Positions 5,326 to 11,217 of a DNA stretch of 11,217 bases are shown here, in pieces; position 1 is the stretch's first letter, and every line of letters begins with the position of its first letter. The notes under the pieces were generated by a model. The model worked only from the letters and a program-made list of their open reading frames with translations. It searched no databases and was not told the origin of the DNA. The DNA is from Irpex lacteus (Eukaryota; Basidiomycota; Agaricomycetes; Polyporales; Irpicaceae). The stretch covers positions 1-11,217 of the forward strand of contig MQVO02000296.1 in NCBI GenBank assembly GCA_001986395.2, read 5' to 3'. A program made the translations under genes and the position numbers.

Positions 5326-6485
5326 ATGGCACTATTGCTTAACGGTCTTAACCAATCAAAGACGATTCTAGGTCTACGTCCAGCCTATCAATCACACCCT
5401 CACCATTTAACACTTAAAAGCCCTTGGCCTATTTTAACATCAGGGTCAATTCTAGTGATGCTATCAAGCGCAGCTATGTACTTTAACTCATTTGATGGGG
5501 CTGGTCTACTACTTGTTATTGGGCTACTAAGCACATCAACTGCTATGGCTCTATGGTGGGCTGACTGTATCATGGAAGGTACATACCTTGGTCACCATAC
5601 TAAGATTGTACAACACAGCCTATCACTTGGTGTTAGCCTATTCGTTGTTACAGAAGCTTGCTTCTTCCTATCAAGCTTTTGGGCTTATTTCCATTCAAGT
5701 CTAGCACATACAGTTGAACTAGGGTCACAATGGCCGCCAGCAGGTGTAACAGCACTATCACCAATGGCAGTACCTCTAATGAATACACTACTACTAATTA
5801 GCTCAGGTGCTACTGTAACATATGGTCACCATGCTATGTTCCGGTCAGACCGTTCAGCTGCTCTAATTGGTTTATTCCTAACAGTTGTACTAGCTATTAT
5901 CTTTACAGCTCTACAAGGACTTGAATATGACGTAGCTGGATTCTCTATGGCAGACGGTGCTTATGGTAGCTGTTTATTCTTTGCAACAGGGTAAACCTTT
6001 ATGCTCTTTAACTAAATCTATTTTGTTAAGATCTTAACTGATAAAACAAAGCTTTATTTTTATTTAAATAAATAGAGGCACAACGACTATACATTACATT
6101 TAGATAATATAGTCTTAATTGTATTAAAAAATATTGATAATATAAGGCTAGTAATAGTTTGTCCATGGTTTCCATGTACTAGTTGGTACAATTGCACTAG
6201 CTGTAGGTCTAGTACGTCTCTACTACTACCACTTTACATCTACTCACCACATTGGGCTAAAAGCTTTTATCCTTTACTGGCACTACTTAGCCTACACTAA
6301 TCAATTCTATGCAAAGATACTATTTGCAACGGCTATCTATATTTATACCGTCTAACTACTGCTAAGCATTAAGGCACAGTCTTGATCATATTAAAACATA
6401 TGTAATCAACTTATTCAATCATTCGTTTGTGGACGTAGTATGGCTATCCCTTTACCTATCTATCTATTGGTGGAGAGCTGCTTAA
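5326..6485 (+). CDS. cox3: cox3, cytochrome c oxidase subunit III, three exons
   Basis: COX3 is a seven-helix core subunit of complex IV that stabilises the catalytic subunit and helps proton entry. Exons are inferred at 5326-5992, 6162-6287 and 6430-6485 (TAA), together 282 residues, close to the family's usual 260-280. Hallmarks: SPWPILTSG (about 32-40), the conserved Glu and His in MEGTYLGHHT (about 83-92), EACFFLSSFWAYFHSSLA (about 110-127), QWPPAG, then after splicing ATGFHGFHVLVGTIAL, STHHIGLKAFILYWH and DVVWLSLYLSIYWW. The ATG at 5326 is the first in frame; AAGGAGATTAAAC lies about 16 nt before it. No internal stop occurs in the exons, so this is the best-preserved gene in the CTA/CGN-rich group. 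It is read from the same strand as nad1 and tRNA-Pro. Confidence 0.93.
5993..6161 (+). ncRNA. Group I-type intron 1 of cox3, 169 nt
   Basis: Joining ...ACA GGG T to TC CAT GGT TTC restores the invariant GFHGFH. The exon ends in T and the insertion ends in G (GTTTG before TCCATGG). AGGGT can pair with GCTCT inside the insertion as P1. The core contains GCACAACGACTATA and GATAATATAGTC, whose GACTAT/ATAGTC segments form a perfect P7. No ORF is present. Reading through would give a stop two codons into the insertion. Confidence 0.85.
6288..6429 (+). other. Intervening sequence 2 of cox3, 142 nt, probably an intron
   Basis: Joining ...TGG CAC TAC T to TG GAC GTA GTA gives WHYLDVVW, aligned with the family's WHFVDVVW. 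The exon ends in T and the insertion ends in G, preceded by GTTTG as in cox3 intron 1. I could not find a convincing P1 or P7, so the class is open and the junction may be off by a few bases. It is the shortest of the four insertions. Confidence 0.65.
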
Positions 6486-6544
6486 TACTATACTTATACT
6501 TTCACTAGACCCCGTAGACTAATCTATACTAAATTATACTCTCT

Positions 6545-6627
6545 AAGACTAGTTATAGTATATATAACCTTTTGTATTCTAAATCTATACTTTATAAGAC
6601 TAGTAATAGTATATACAACCTTTTGTA
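6545..6627 (+). repeat. 32-bp direct repeat, 51-nt period
   Basis: AAGACTAGTTATAGTATATA at 6545 and AAGACTAGTAATAGTATATA at 6596 each continue into AACCTTTTGTA (to 6576 and 6627). Each has two differences over 32 bases. TCTATACT before each copy suggests the repeated unit is about 51 nt. Confidence 0.85.
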
Positions 6628-6719
6628 CCCTTAACCAAGGATTGATAGTGTGTTAGTATTCTAGTGTGCTAGTAAGACGTCAATAGGTTCACTAACTCTT
6701 TAATAAGCTTCACAATGAA

Positions 6720-6756
6720 GCGGTTGTAATATAATATATAATGTGCTTGTCTTTCT
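6720..6756 (+). pseudogene. Partial tRNA-Asp-like copy
   Basis: GCGGTTGTA is identical to the first nine bases of the tRNA-Asp gene at 6832. It is followed by AATGTGC and TTGTC in the order seen in that tRNA (AATGCAC..., CTTGTC), but the D arm has become AT-rich and the T arm and 3' acceptor are absent. It is probably a decayed partial duplicate 112 nt upstream. Confidence 0.45.
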
Positions 6757-6831
6757 ACCTATAGTTTATTAGTAAGATAGTATTAATTTTAAACGACATC
6801 TAATAAGGTTAAAAATAAGGTTAAGAATAAA

Positions 6832-6903
6832 GCGGTTGTAGCATATGGGTAATGCACCGCCTTGTCAAGGGGGAAGATGTGGGATCGTAGCCCATCAATC
6901 GCG
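6832..6903 (+). tRNA. trnD: tRNA-Asp(GTC)
   Basis: The acceptor GCGGTTG pairs with CAATCGC (one G-T) and has discriminator G, typical of aspartate. The D arm GCAT/ATGC encloses ATGGGTA. The anticodon loop TTGTCAA gives GTC. The T arm GTGGG/CCCAT encloses ATCGTAG. The anticodon stem CCGCC/GGGGG has one G-G mismatch in the middle, which is unusual and might reflect an error, editing or weak decay. Confidence 0.88.
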
Positions 6904-7050
6904 TATCGTTGATTAACTATCCACTTATAAGATATCACTATACTAGCCTATAGCTATCTATGTACTAAACGGAAGGCTGATGCACTTTTTAAAGCATTGT
7001 TAAACAATAAAAGCTCTTTAAGCTAGATAAATTAAAACATTCTTTTTAGG
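6904..7050. other. Spacer after tRNA-Asp
   Basis: No gene was recognised. Short inverted elements (for example TTGTTAAACAA at 7000-7010) are present. Confidence 0.35.
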
Positions 7051-7108
7051 CTTTAATTAAAATTTAATTTTATTTTAATAAGTTCTTTTCTTTAGTATTT
7101 TATCAAAG
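7051..7108. repeat. Sequence C, long copy 2
   Basis: A 58-bp near-identical partner of 1462-1519 (one C/T difference at 7100). It stands at the start of the block that holds the unidentified remnant and the dpo N-terminal fragment; a core copy at 8803-8822 stands at the far end. Confidence 0.85.
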
Positions 7109-7233
7109 TGTGTTTGCCTGCTACGCTAGCCGATATTGCCCATATAGCTAAATTAAGAAGAGCATGAATTTTAATAACTCGTTTATATATTGCTATTTAT
7201 AGAGGCTTTTTTACTATCACTACCTGAGTTTCT

Positions 7234-7398
7234 TTAAATTTTTACAGCAATCAATGGATTAATAGAATCCCTCAAAAGTTGAATTGTATGATTATTTAGT
7301 GAAGATGGATGTTTAATTTTCCATATTTCACCTTCGGTATGTTTATTAAGAGAGATTCTCTATAAATAGTTTCATGGTTTACGACCGATGGAATCCCG
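7234..7398 (-). pseudogene. Unidentified minus-strand coding remnant
   Basis: On the minus strand, TAA at 7234-7236 ends a frame that reads NKHTEGEIWKIKHPSSLNNH and then TIQLLRDSINPLIAVKI, with a protein-like composition. Upstream the open reading moves to another frame (GIPSVVNHETIYRES, about 7355-7398), implying a one- or two-base indel near 7355. I cannot assign a family. The plus strand is also fairly open here if TGA is tryptophan but has several other stops. The remnant lies just before the dpo start and could be part of the same plasmid insertion. Confidence 0.35.
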
Positions 7399-7489
7399 GT
7401 TTATGAAATAAAATAGAATAATTTGGGTAAAATGATACCCCAAGCAATGCAACTAAAGGACTCGCTTTTAAATTAAAATAAAATAAAAC

Positions 7490-8800
7490 ATGAATAAAAA
7501 CAATCTTACAAAACTTTCTTTAAATCGTCCACCTGTTATAGCTACTTCAAAAACAAAAAGTCCAGGTTTTATCGCTTGTTCACCTAATTCCTTTACACTT
7601 TTTGTACGGCCACACAACCTAGTTACTTTTACTTTTTTATCACTCATTTCTCTTTCTCATAAAAAAGTAGCTTTTTACTCTTCAATGTCAAAAAATCATA
7701 CTTTAATTGAGAGTGACGGAGGAACTCCGAAAACTGATAAATCAAGAACTTACACAGTTAAAAATAGTAAAATTAACCATAACTTAGGTTACATTTATCG
7801 TAACCCTAAATCTCATTGACACACTTATTTTTCTAATACTCACTATCAACAAATAGATGTAAATATTCTTGAAAATGAGTTAGCTTATTTTATACATTTG
7901 TTTAAATCTCAATATAAACAAAAATATTTCGCTATTATGTTTAAAATTAAATTTGATAATGGAGATATTAGATCTGCTTCAACAGTTCAAATTTCTTCTA
8001 CAATTAAACAAGATTTCAGTCCACTTTTCTTATCTCTTGCATCTGTTTTTAAACATAAAGAATATTATGATATTCTTTCAGAAGCTGAAGAAATAGAGTT
8101 CTTCGCTCCTATATCAGGGTTACCAATTGGTAATATTATGTTCTCTTTTAAACCTATGGATAAAATTATTGGAACTAAATATGAAAGTATTAGCCGTTTA
8201 GATCAAAATATTTTATTAGCTAATGATAATAAAAGTAAAAGAAATCCTTTATACAATTTTAAGTTTAATGGTTATACTATACCTTCAACAATGGATCTAT
8301 CTTTATGACCTAACATTAATTTTATGTGAGATTATAGAAATGCTATAGCTAGTAATGAAATTAAATCAGATGATAGAAGAGTACCGTTATTCTTTATGAT
8401 TAATATTGATGATTTTTCAACTACTACCCCAAAAAACTAGGAATTATAATTAATTCTAACTAGTTTTTTTGGGTATCTGTTTTATTAAATAACCAATTAA
8501 TTTTTACAATTAAAGATGAATCACTTAATAATAATAAAGAACTATCTACTTTTAAAAGAACTATTTATGAAAATAAAAAAACTAAAATCTTCTATTTTGA
8601 ATTAGGAGAACTTGTATTTTACAAAGAAAATGTAGAGGTTAATTATATTAAACCAATTAAAAAAGATGTTATTAACTTTGAAAGACCTAAAATATTAACA
8701 TTAGATTTAGAGACTAGAGCAGTTAAAAATATTGATAAGAATGATAGTGATAAAAGAGTTCTTAAATTCATACCTATTCTTATGCCAACTTACCACATAC
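7490..8800 (+). pseudogene. dpo: dpo: N-terminal region of a linear-plasmid DNA polymerase, interrupted and truncated
   Basis: Protein-primed family B DNA polymerases replicate linear mitochondrial plasmids. The frame starts at ATG 7490 and is open for about 312 codons if TGA is tryptophan (7817-7819, 8306-8308). It includes ISSTIKQDFSPLFLSLASV, FFAPISGLPIGNIMFSF and FFMINIDDFST. A 47-bp palindrome (8427-8473) then breaks it. Beyond it the homologous frame resumes to PKILTLDLETRAVKNIDKND, where D-L-E-T-R is the Exo I motif of the proofreading domain. Homology stops at about 8800, at sequence C, and all polymerase motifs (A, B, C) are missing, so it cannot be active. The first 310 residues would correspond to the region linked to the terminal protein in such plasmids. 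Codons are TTA/AGA-rich. The reverse of sequence C lies directly before the start (7471-7488). Confidence 0.85.
8427..8473. repeat. Palindromic element A inside dpo (47 bp)
   Basis: CCCCAAAAAACTAG pairs with CTAGTTTTTTTGGG around GAATTATAATTAATTC. Removing exactly these 47 bases rejoins the dpo frame (codon ATA formed from 8426 and 8474-8475, then TCT), so this looks like a clean insertion without a detectable target duplication. With the element present, TAG at 8438-8440 ends the frame. Confidence 0.9.
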
Positions 8801-8802
8801 TG

Positions 8803-8822
8803 TTTAATTTTATTTTAATAAG
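8803..8822. repeat. Sequence C core at the truncation point of dpo
   Basis: TTTAATTTTATTTTAATAAG is identical to the core at 3330-3349. dpo similarity ends immediately before it and a different, minus-strand remnant begins after it. Confidence 0.8.
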
Positions 8823-9304
8823 GGGAGGCCCCACATGATGATAGATAGTACGAATATAATAAGTTAAGCTGTTAGAGTTGTATTCTTAATTAAAAATATA
8901 CCTGCTACAGTATAACTGTTCATAATTATTAGAGCTAGAGAAACTAGAAGAGGATAAGGTATACAGCGATAATTAATTAGTCCAGTTACATCAAGAGTAA
9001 ATAATGGTAATAAGTCATACAAGATCTTAATAACTTGTAGGGAGGCATTAAATTATAAAGTATATATTTTCGTAGGGATACTGTAATAGATTTTATATCA
9101 TAGAGTATAGATAATTATTACTAGGAGAGTATTATAGTATAACTTGTGGATATTGGCTACATATGAATAATTACTAGCTTCACAGGGTCTGTTATATCTA
9201 AGAATTACTTAAGCATTTTGTAGTACTTCGTCTAGATTAGTGTAGTGTTAGGTAGATACAGGTCTTAGTAATCTAAGAGTTATTATCCAGAAGTAATGTC
9301 CCTC
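8810..9304 (-). pseudogene. Unidentified membrane-protein-like frame with four in-frame TAA
   Basis: One minus-strand frame of about 165 codons contains no TAG but four TAA codons (plus-strand 9248, 9209, 9053, 8864) and one TGA read as Trp (9098). Between them the reading is protein-like: GHYFWIITLRLLRPVST, HYTNLDEVLQNA, VILRYNRPCEASNYSYV, then hydrophobic YYNTLLVIIIYTLWY and LLVSLALIIMNSYTVAGIFL, a likely transmembrane segment. Leucine codons are mixed CTA/CTT/TTA. I cannot match it to a known mitochondrial subunit with confidence. It could be a worn gene, an accessory ORF, or a chance frame; the consistent frame across nearly 500 nt argues somewhat against chance. Confidence 0.4.
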
Positions 9305-9349
9305 CTAGTTTTCTTAATTAAATTTTATTCTTAACTTTCTATCACTCCA

Positions 9350-9402
9350 CAAAAAAACTAGTTATAATTAATTATCCGGGATTGCGAGCCTAGTTTTTTT
9401 GG
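9350..9402. repeat. Palindromic element A, variant with GC centre
   Basis: CAAAAAAACTAGTTATAATT to CCTAGTTTTTTTGG, with centre ATCCGGGATTGCGAG. It separates the minus-strand frame at 8810-9304 from the dpo piece at 9403-9545. The outer C run is less regular than in the other copies. Confidence 0.8.
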
Positions 9403-9545
9403 ATGTTTTTTGGGGAAGGGCATATTTTAATTCTACGGTTGTCCATACTCCTTCGTATTCCCCATTTGGGAATAAAAGGAATGATCAGTATCTATATTTA
9501 TTGGTAGTTTAAATTGATAGTAAATTCTTCCTAACCATAAACTTA
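9403..9545 (-). pseudogene. dpo: dpo fragment, minus strand (mid-protein region)
   Basis: On the minus strand two neighbouring frames give LGRIYYQFKLPINIDTDH and then LLFPNGEYEGVWTTVELKYA. The second fits the P-x-G-x-x-x-G-x-W-x-x-x-E-L-x-x-A segment that follows motif A in linear-plasmid DNA polymerases. A frame change near 9475-9485 separates the two. It is bracketed by element A copies on both sides, opposite in strand to the other two dpo pieces, and comes from a different part of the protein. Assignment rests on a short motif, so moderate confidence. Confidence 0.5.
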
Positions 9546-9631
9546 CCCCAAAAAAACTAGTTATAATTAATTATCCCGGTATTATTAAAATTTAATTAAA
9601 TTAAATTTTAATTAGAGCCTAGTTTTTTGGG
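9546..9631. repeat. Composite: element A carrying element B in its centre
   Basis: The outer arms CCCCAAAAAAACTAG and CCTAGTTTTTTGGG belong to element A. The 38-bp element B (9578-9615, identical to 945-982) sits in the centre in place of most of the GC-rich core seen at 9350-9402. The nested order implies B entered an existing A copy. Confidence 0.88.
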
Positions 9632-9757
9632 TAAGGCGTTGGATAGAGGTATTCTCATTTGTAAGAAGTAATAAATTACATCTTCTAAATGTTCACGTTC
9701 ACTTGACCACTTTTGAGGTAAGGGACCTCCTTCGTAAGGCAGAGTAAAAATAGAGTA
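9632..9757 (-). pseudogene. Unidentified minus-strand coding remnant next to nad2
   Basis: The minus strand reads SIFTLPYEGGPLPQKWSSER and EHLEDVIYYFLQMRIPLSNA without a stop, then runs into the composite palindrome. It is protein-like (charged and aromatic residues, no low-complexity run). No family was recognised. Its upstream end would overlap nad2 in antisense, so the true start is lost. It may belong to the same plasmid-derived material as the dpo pieces. Confidence 0.4.
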
Positions 9758-11217
9758 ATGATCTTTATAAGTATAATGATCTTAATAGTGGCTATTGCAC
9801 TACATTCTCTTTCCCCGGTTATTTTATCTAGAATTTCAGCTATAGTATTTATTTATGCCGGAGTATTAGCTTTTAATACTTTTGATATTCAGGCAATTGG
9901 ATCAGGTATAGGTATCTATAGTGGTTTATTTCAAGTTTCTACAGTATCTCAATTATTTGATATATTTTTATTTTTTATTGCAGGTCTAATTCTTATTGCT
10001 TCTCCTTATTTAAATTTAAATAAGATAGTTTCAAATAATAATTCAGGTCAATACTCTTTAATAGTATTATTTAGTACATTAGGAGCATCCTTATTAATAT
10101 CATCTTTTGATTTAATTTCATTATATTTATGTATAGAATTACAATCTTTTGGTGTATATATTTTAGCTACTTTATATAGAAACTCAGAATCTGCTACTAG
10201 TGCAGGTTTAAAATATTTTTTATTAGGTTCATTATCTTCTTGTTTAATCTTATTAGGAATTGGTTTAGTTTATGCTTATACTGGTTTAACAAATTTAGAA
10301 TCAATCTATAGTTTAGTTTCAGTATCAAATAGTCCAAGTATTACACAAGGATTAAATTTAGGTATAATAATTATAATCATAGGATTATTATTCAAAATCA
10401 GTGCAGCACCATTCCATAATTGGGCACCTGATGTGTATGATGATAGTCCTACAATAGTAACAATTTGGTTAACTATAATGCCTAAAATCTCAATAGTTAT
10501 CTTTTTATTAGAATTATACACACACTTAGAATCATTTGGTAGTGTATTATCAATAGGAACAGTAGTAGATACTCTTGCCTCTAACGAGGGGAGTGGATAT
10601 GTTTTAAAAAATATATTATTATTAAGTTCATTATTATCTCTAATAATAGGTACAATAGTAGGTTTAGCACAATCTAAAATAAAAAGATTATTAGCTTATA
10701 GTACAATATCACATGTAGGATTTATGTTATTAGCTATAGCTATAAATACTGAACAGTCAATAGATTCCTTATTATTCTATATTATTCAATATTCATTAAC
10801 AAATTTAGATACCTTTTTAATAATTATAGCTTTAGGTTATATTATAAATATTTCTAAATACTCTCACAGCCATAAAGTGGATATTGGGCAGGATGAGGAG
10901 AATAATAGTTTTTATTAATAATAAAGGAAAAGAATTAGATATAAAATTTATTTCTGAATTAAAAGGACAATTTTTCTCAAATCCATTGTTAAGTGTAAGT
11001 TTAACAATTTGTCTATTCTCTATGGCAGGTATACCACCTTTATTAGGGTTCTTCTCAAAACAATTTGTACTATATTCTGCTATACAAAGTGGTTACTACT
11101 TTATGTCAATAGTTTGTATAATAGTTAGTGTAATTAGTGCTAGTTATTATTTAAAAAATTATAAAAATATTACACTCAGAAAATTATAATATTTCAATTA
11201 CACACTCTAATCCCCAG
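9758..11217 (+). CDS. nad2: nad2, NADH:ubiquinone oxidoreductase subunit 2, runs off the window, two frame breaks
   Basis: NAD2 is one of the antiporter-like proton-pumping subunits of complex I. The ATG at 9758 gives [20 protein letters not shown], matching the usual fungal start, followed by [14 protein letters not shown], the proton-channel segment [59 protein letters not shown] and, in the next frame, [30 protein letters not shown] and SASYYLK. The first frame stops at 10916-10918; removing one T from the T run 10909-10913 joins it to the second. A second +1 break lies in the A run 11153-11158; skipping one A continues as IIKILHSE to the window end. Both breaks are single extra bases in homopolymers, so read error is as likely as mutation. 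Codons are TTA/AGA-rich, unlike nad1 and cox3. There is no intron here. Confidence 0.93.

Larger units (their letters stand above)
6486..6831. other. Spacer between cox3 and tRNA-Asp
   Basis: No gene was seen. It holds a 32-bp direct repeat at 51-nt spacing and a partial tRNA-Asp-like copy, listed separately. The rest is AT-rich with several CTAGT motifs. Confidence 0.5.

Noticed and set aside
7110..7295. Plus-strand open frame if TGA is tryptophan
   Set aside because: It shows no known motif, and the minus strand over the same stretch looks more protein-like. I kept only the minus-strand remnant.
10306..10521. 71-codon minus-strand ORF
   Set aside because: Antisense shadow inside nad2, over its most conserved segment.
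9758..10918. nad2 as a complete 386-residue protein
   Set aside because: The last residues before the stop do not match NAD2, while the expected [12 protein letters not shown] region follows in the next frame, so the stop is a frame break.
1..11217. CRISPR array
   Set aside because: Repeats are dispersed palindromes with irregular spacing, no spacer-repeat pattern, and the context is mitochondrial.

Overview
This window reads as a piece of an AT-rich fungal mitochondrial genome. It carries complex I, III and IV genes (nad1, nad2, nad5, cob, cox3), mitochondrial-type tRNAs, short intron-like insertions with group I features, a GIY-YIG homing-endonuclease remnant and fragments of the protein-primed DNA polymerase (dpo) of fungal mitochondrial linear plasmids. 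TGA is read as tryptophan in the dpo fragment (7817-7819 and 8306-8308 sit inside otherwise continuous homology), which fits genetic code 4. The species cannot be named from sequence alone. The mix of dpo pieces, endonuclease pieces and small palindromes is known from several fungal mitogenomes, including arbuscular mycorrhizal fungi.

Layout. 1-1000: an unidentified short ORF, two tRNA-like genes on the minus strand and the first coding segment of cob. 1000-3700: mostly non-coding, with hairpins and broken pieces: an unidentified minus-strand fragment, a nad5 remnant with an internal deletion and a 31-bp tandem duplication, a dpo piece and a GIY-YIG piece. 3724-6485: the best-preserved block, nad1 (N-terminal part absent), tRNA-Pro and cox3. 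Each of the two genes is split by two very short insertions (142-193 nt) whose removal restores the reading frame; three of them show group I features. 6486-7490: spacer with a 51-nt-period repeat, tRNA-Asp and unidentified remnants. 7490-9757: the dpo N-terminal region, cut by a 47-bp palindrome, then minus-strand remnants separated by more palindromes. 9758-11217: nad2, running off the window, with two single-base frame breaks in homopolymers.

Two codon styles share the window. cob, nad5, nad1 and cox3 use mainly CTA/CTT leucine and CGN arginine. nad2, dpo and the GIY-YIG remnant use mainly TTA leucine and AGA arginine. This suggests two sources or histories for the coding DNA.

Three families of small AT-rich elements recur: palindrome A (CCCCAAAAAACTAG ... 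CTAGTTTTTTGGGG), palindrome B (38 bp, once inside an A copy) and sequence C (core TTTAATTTTATTTTAATAAG). Their copies lie at the edges of, or inside, the plasmid and endonuclease fragments.
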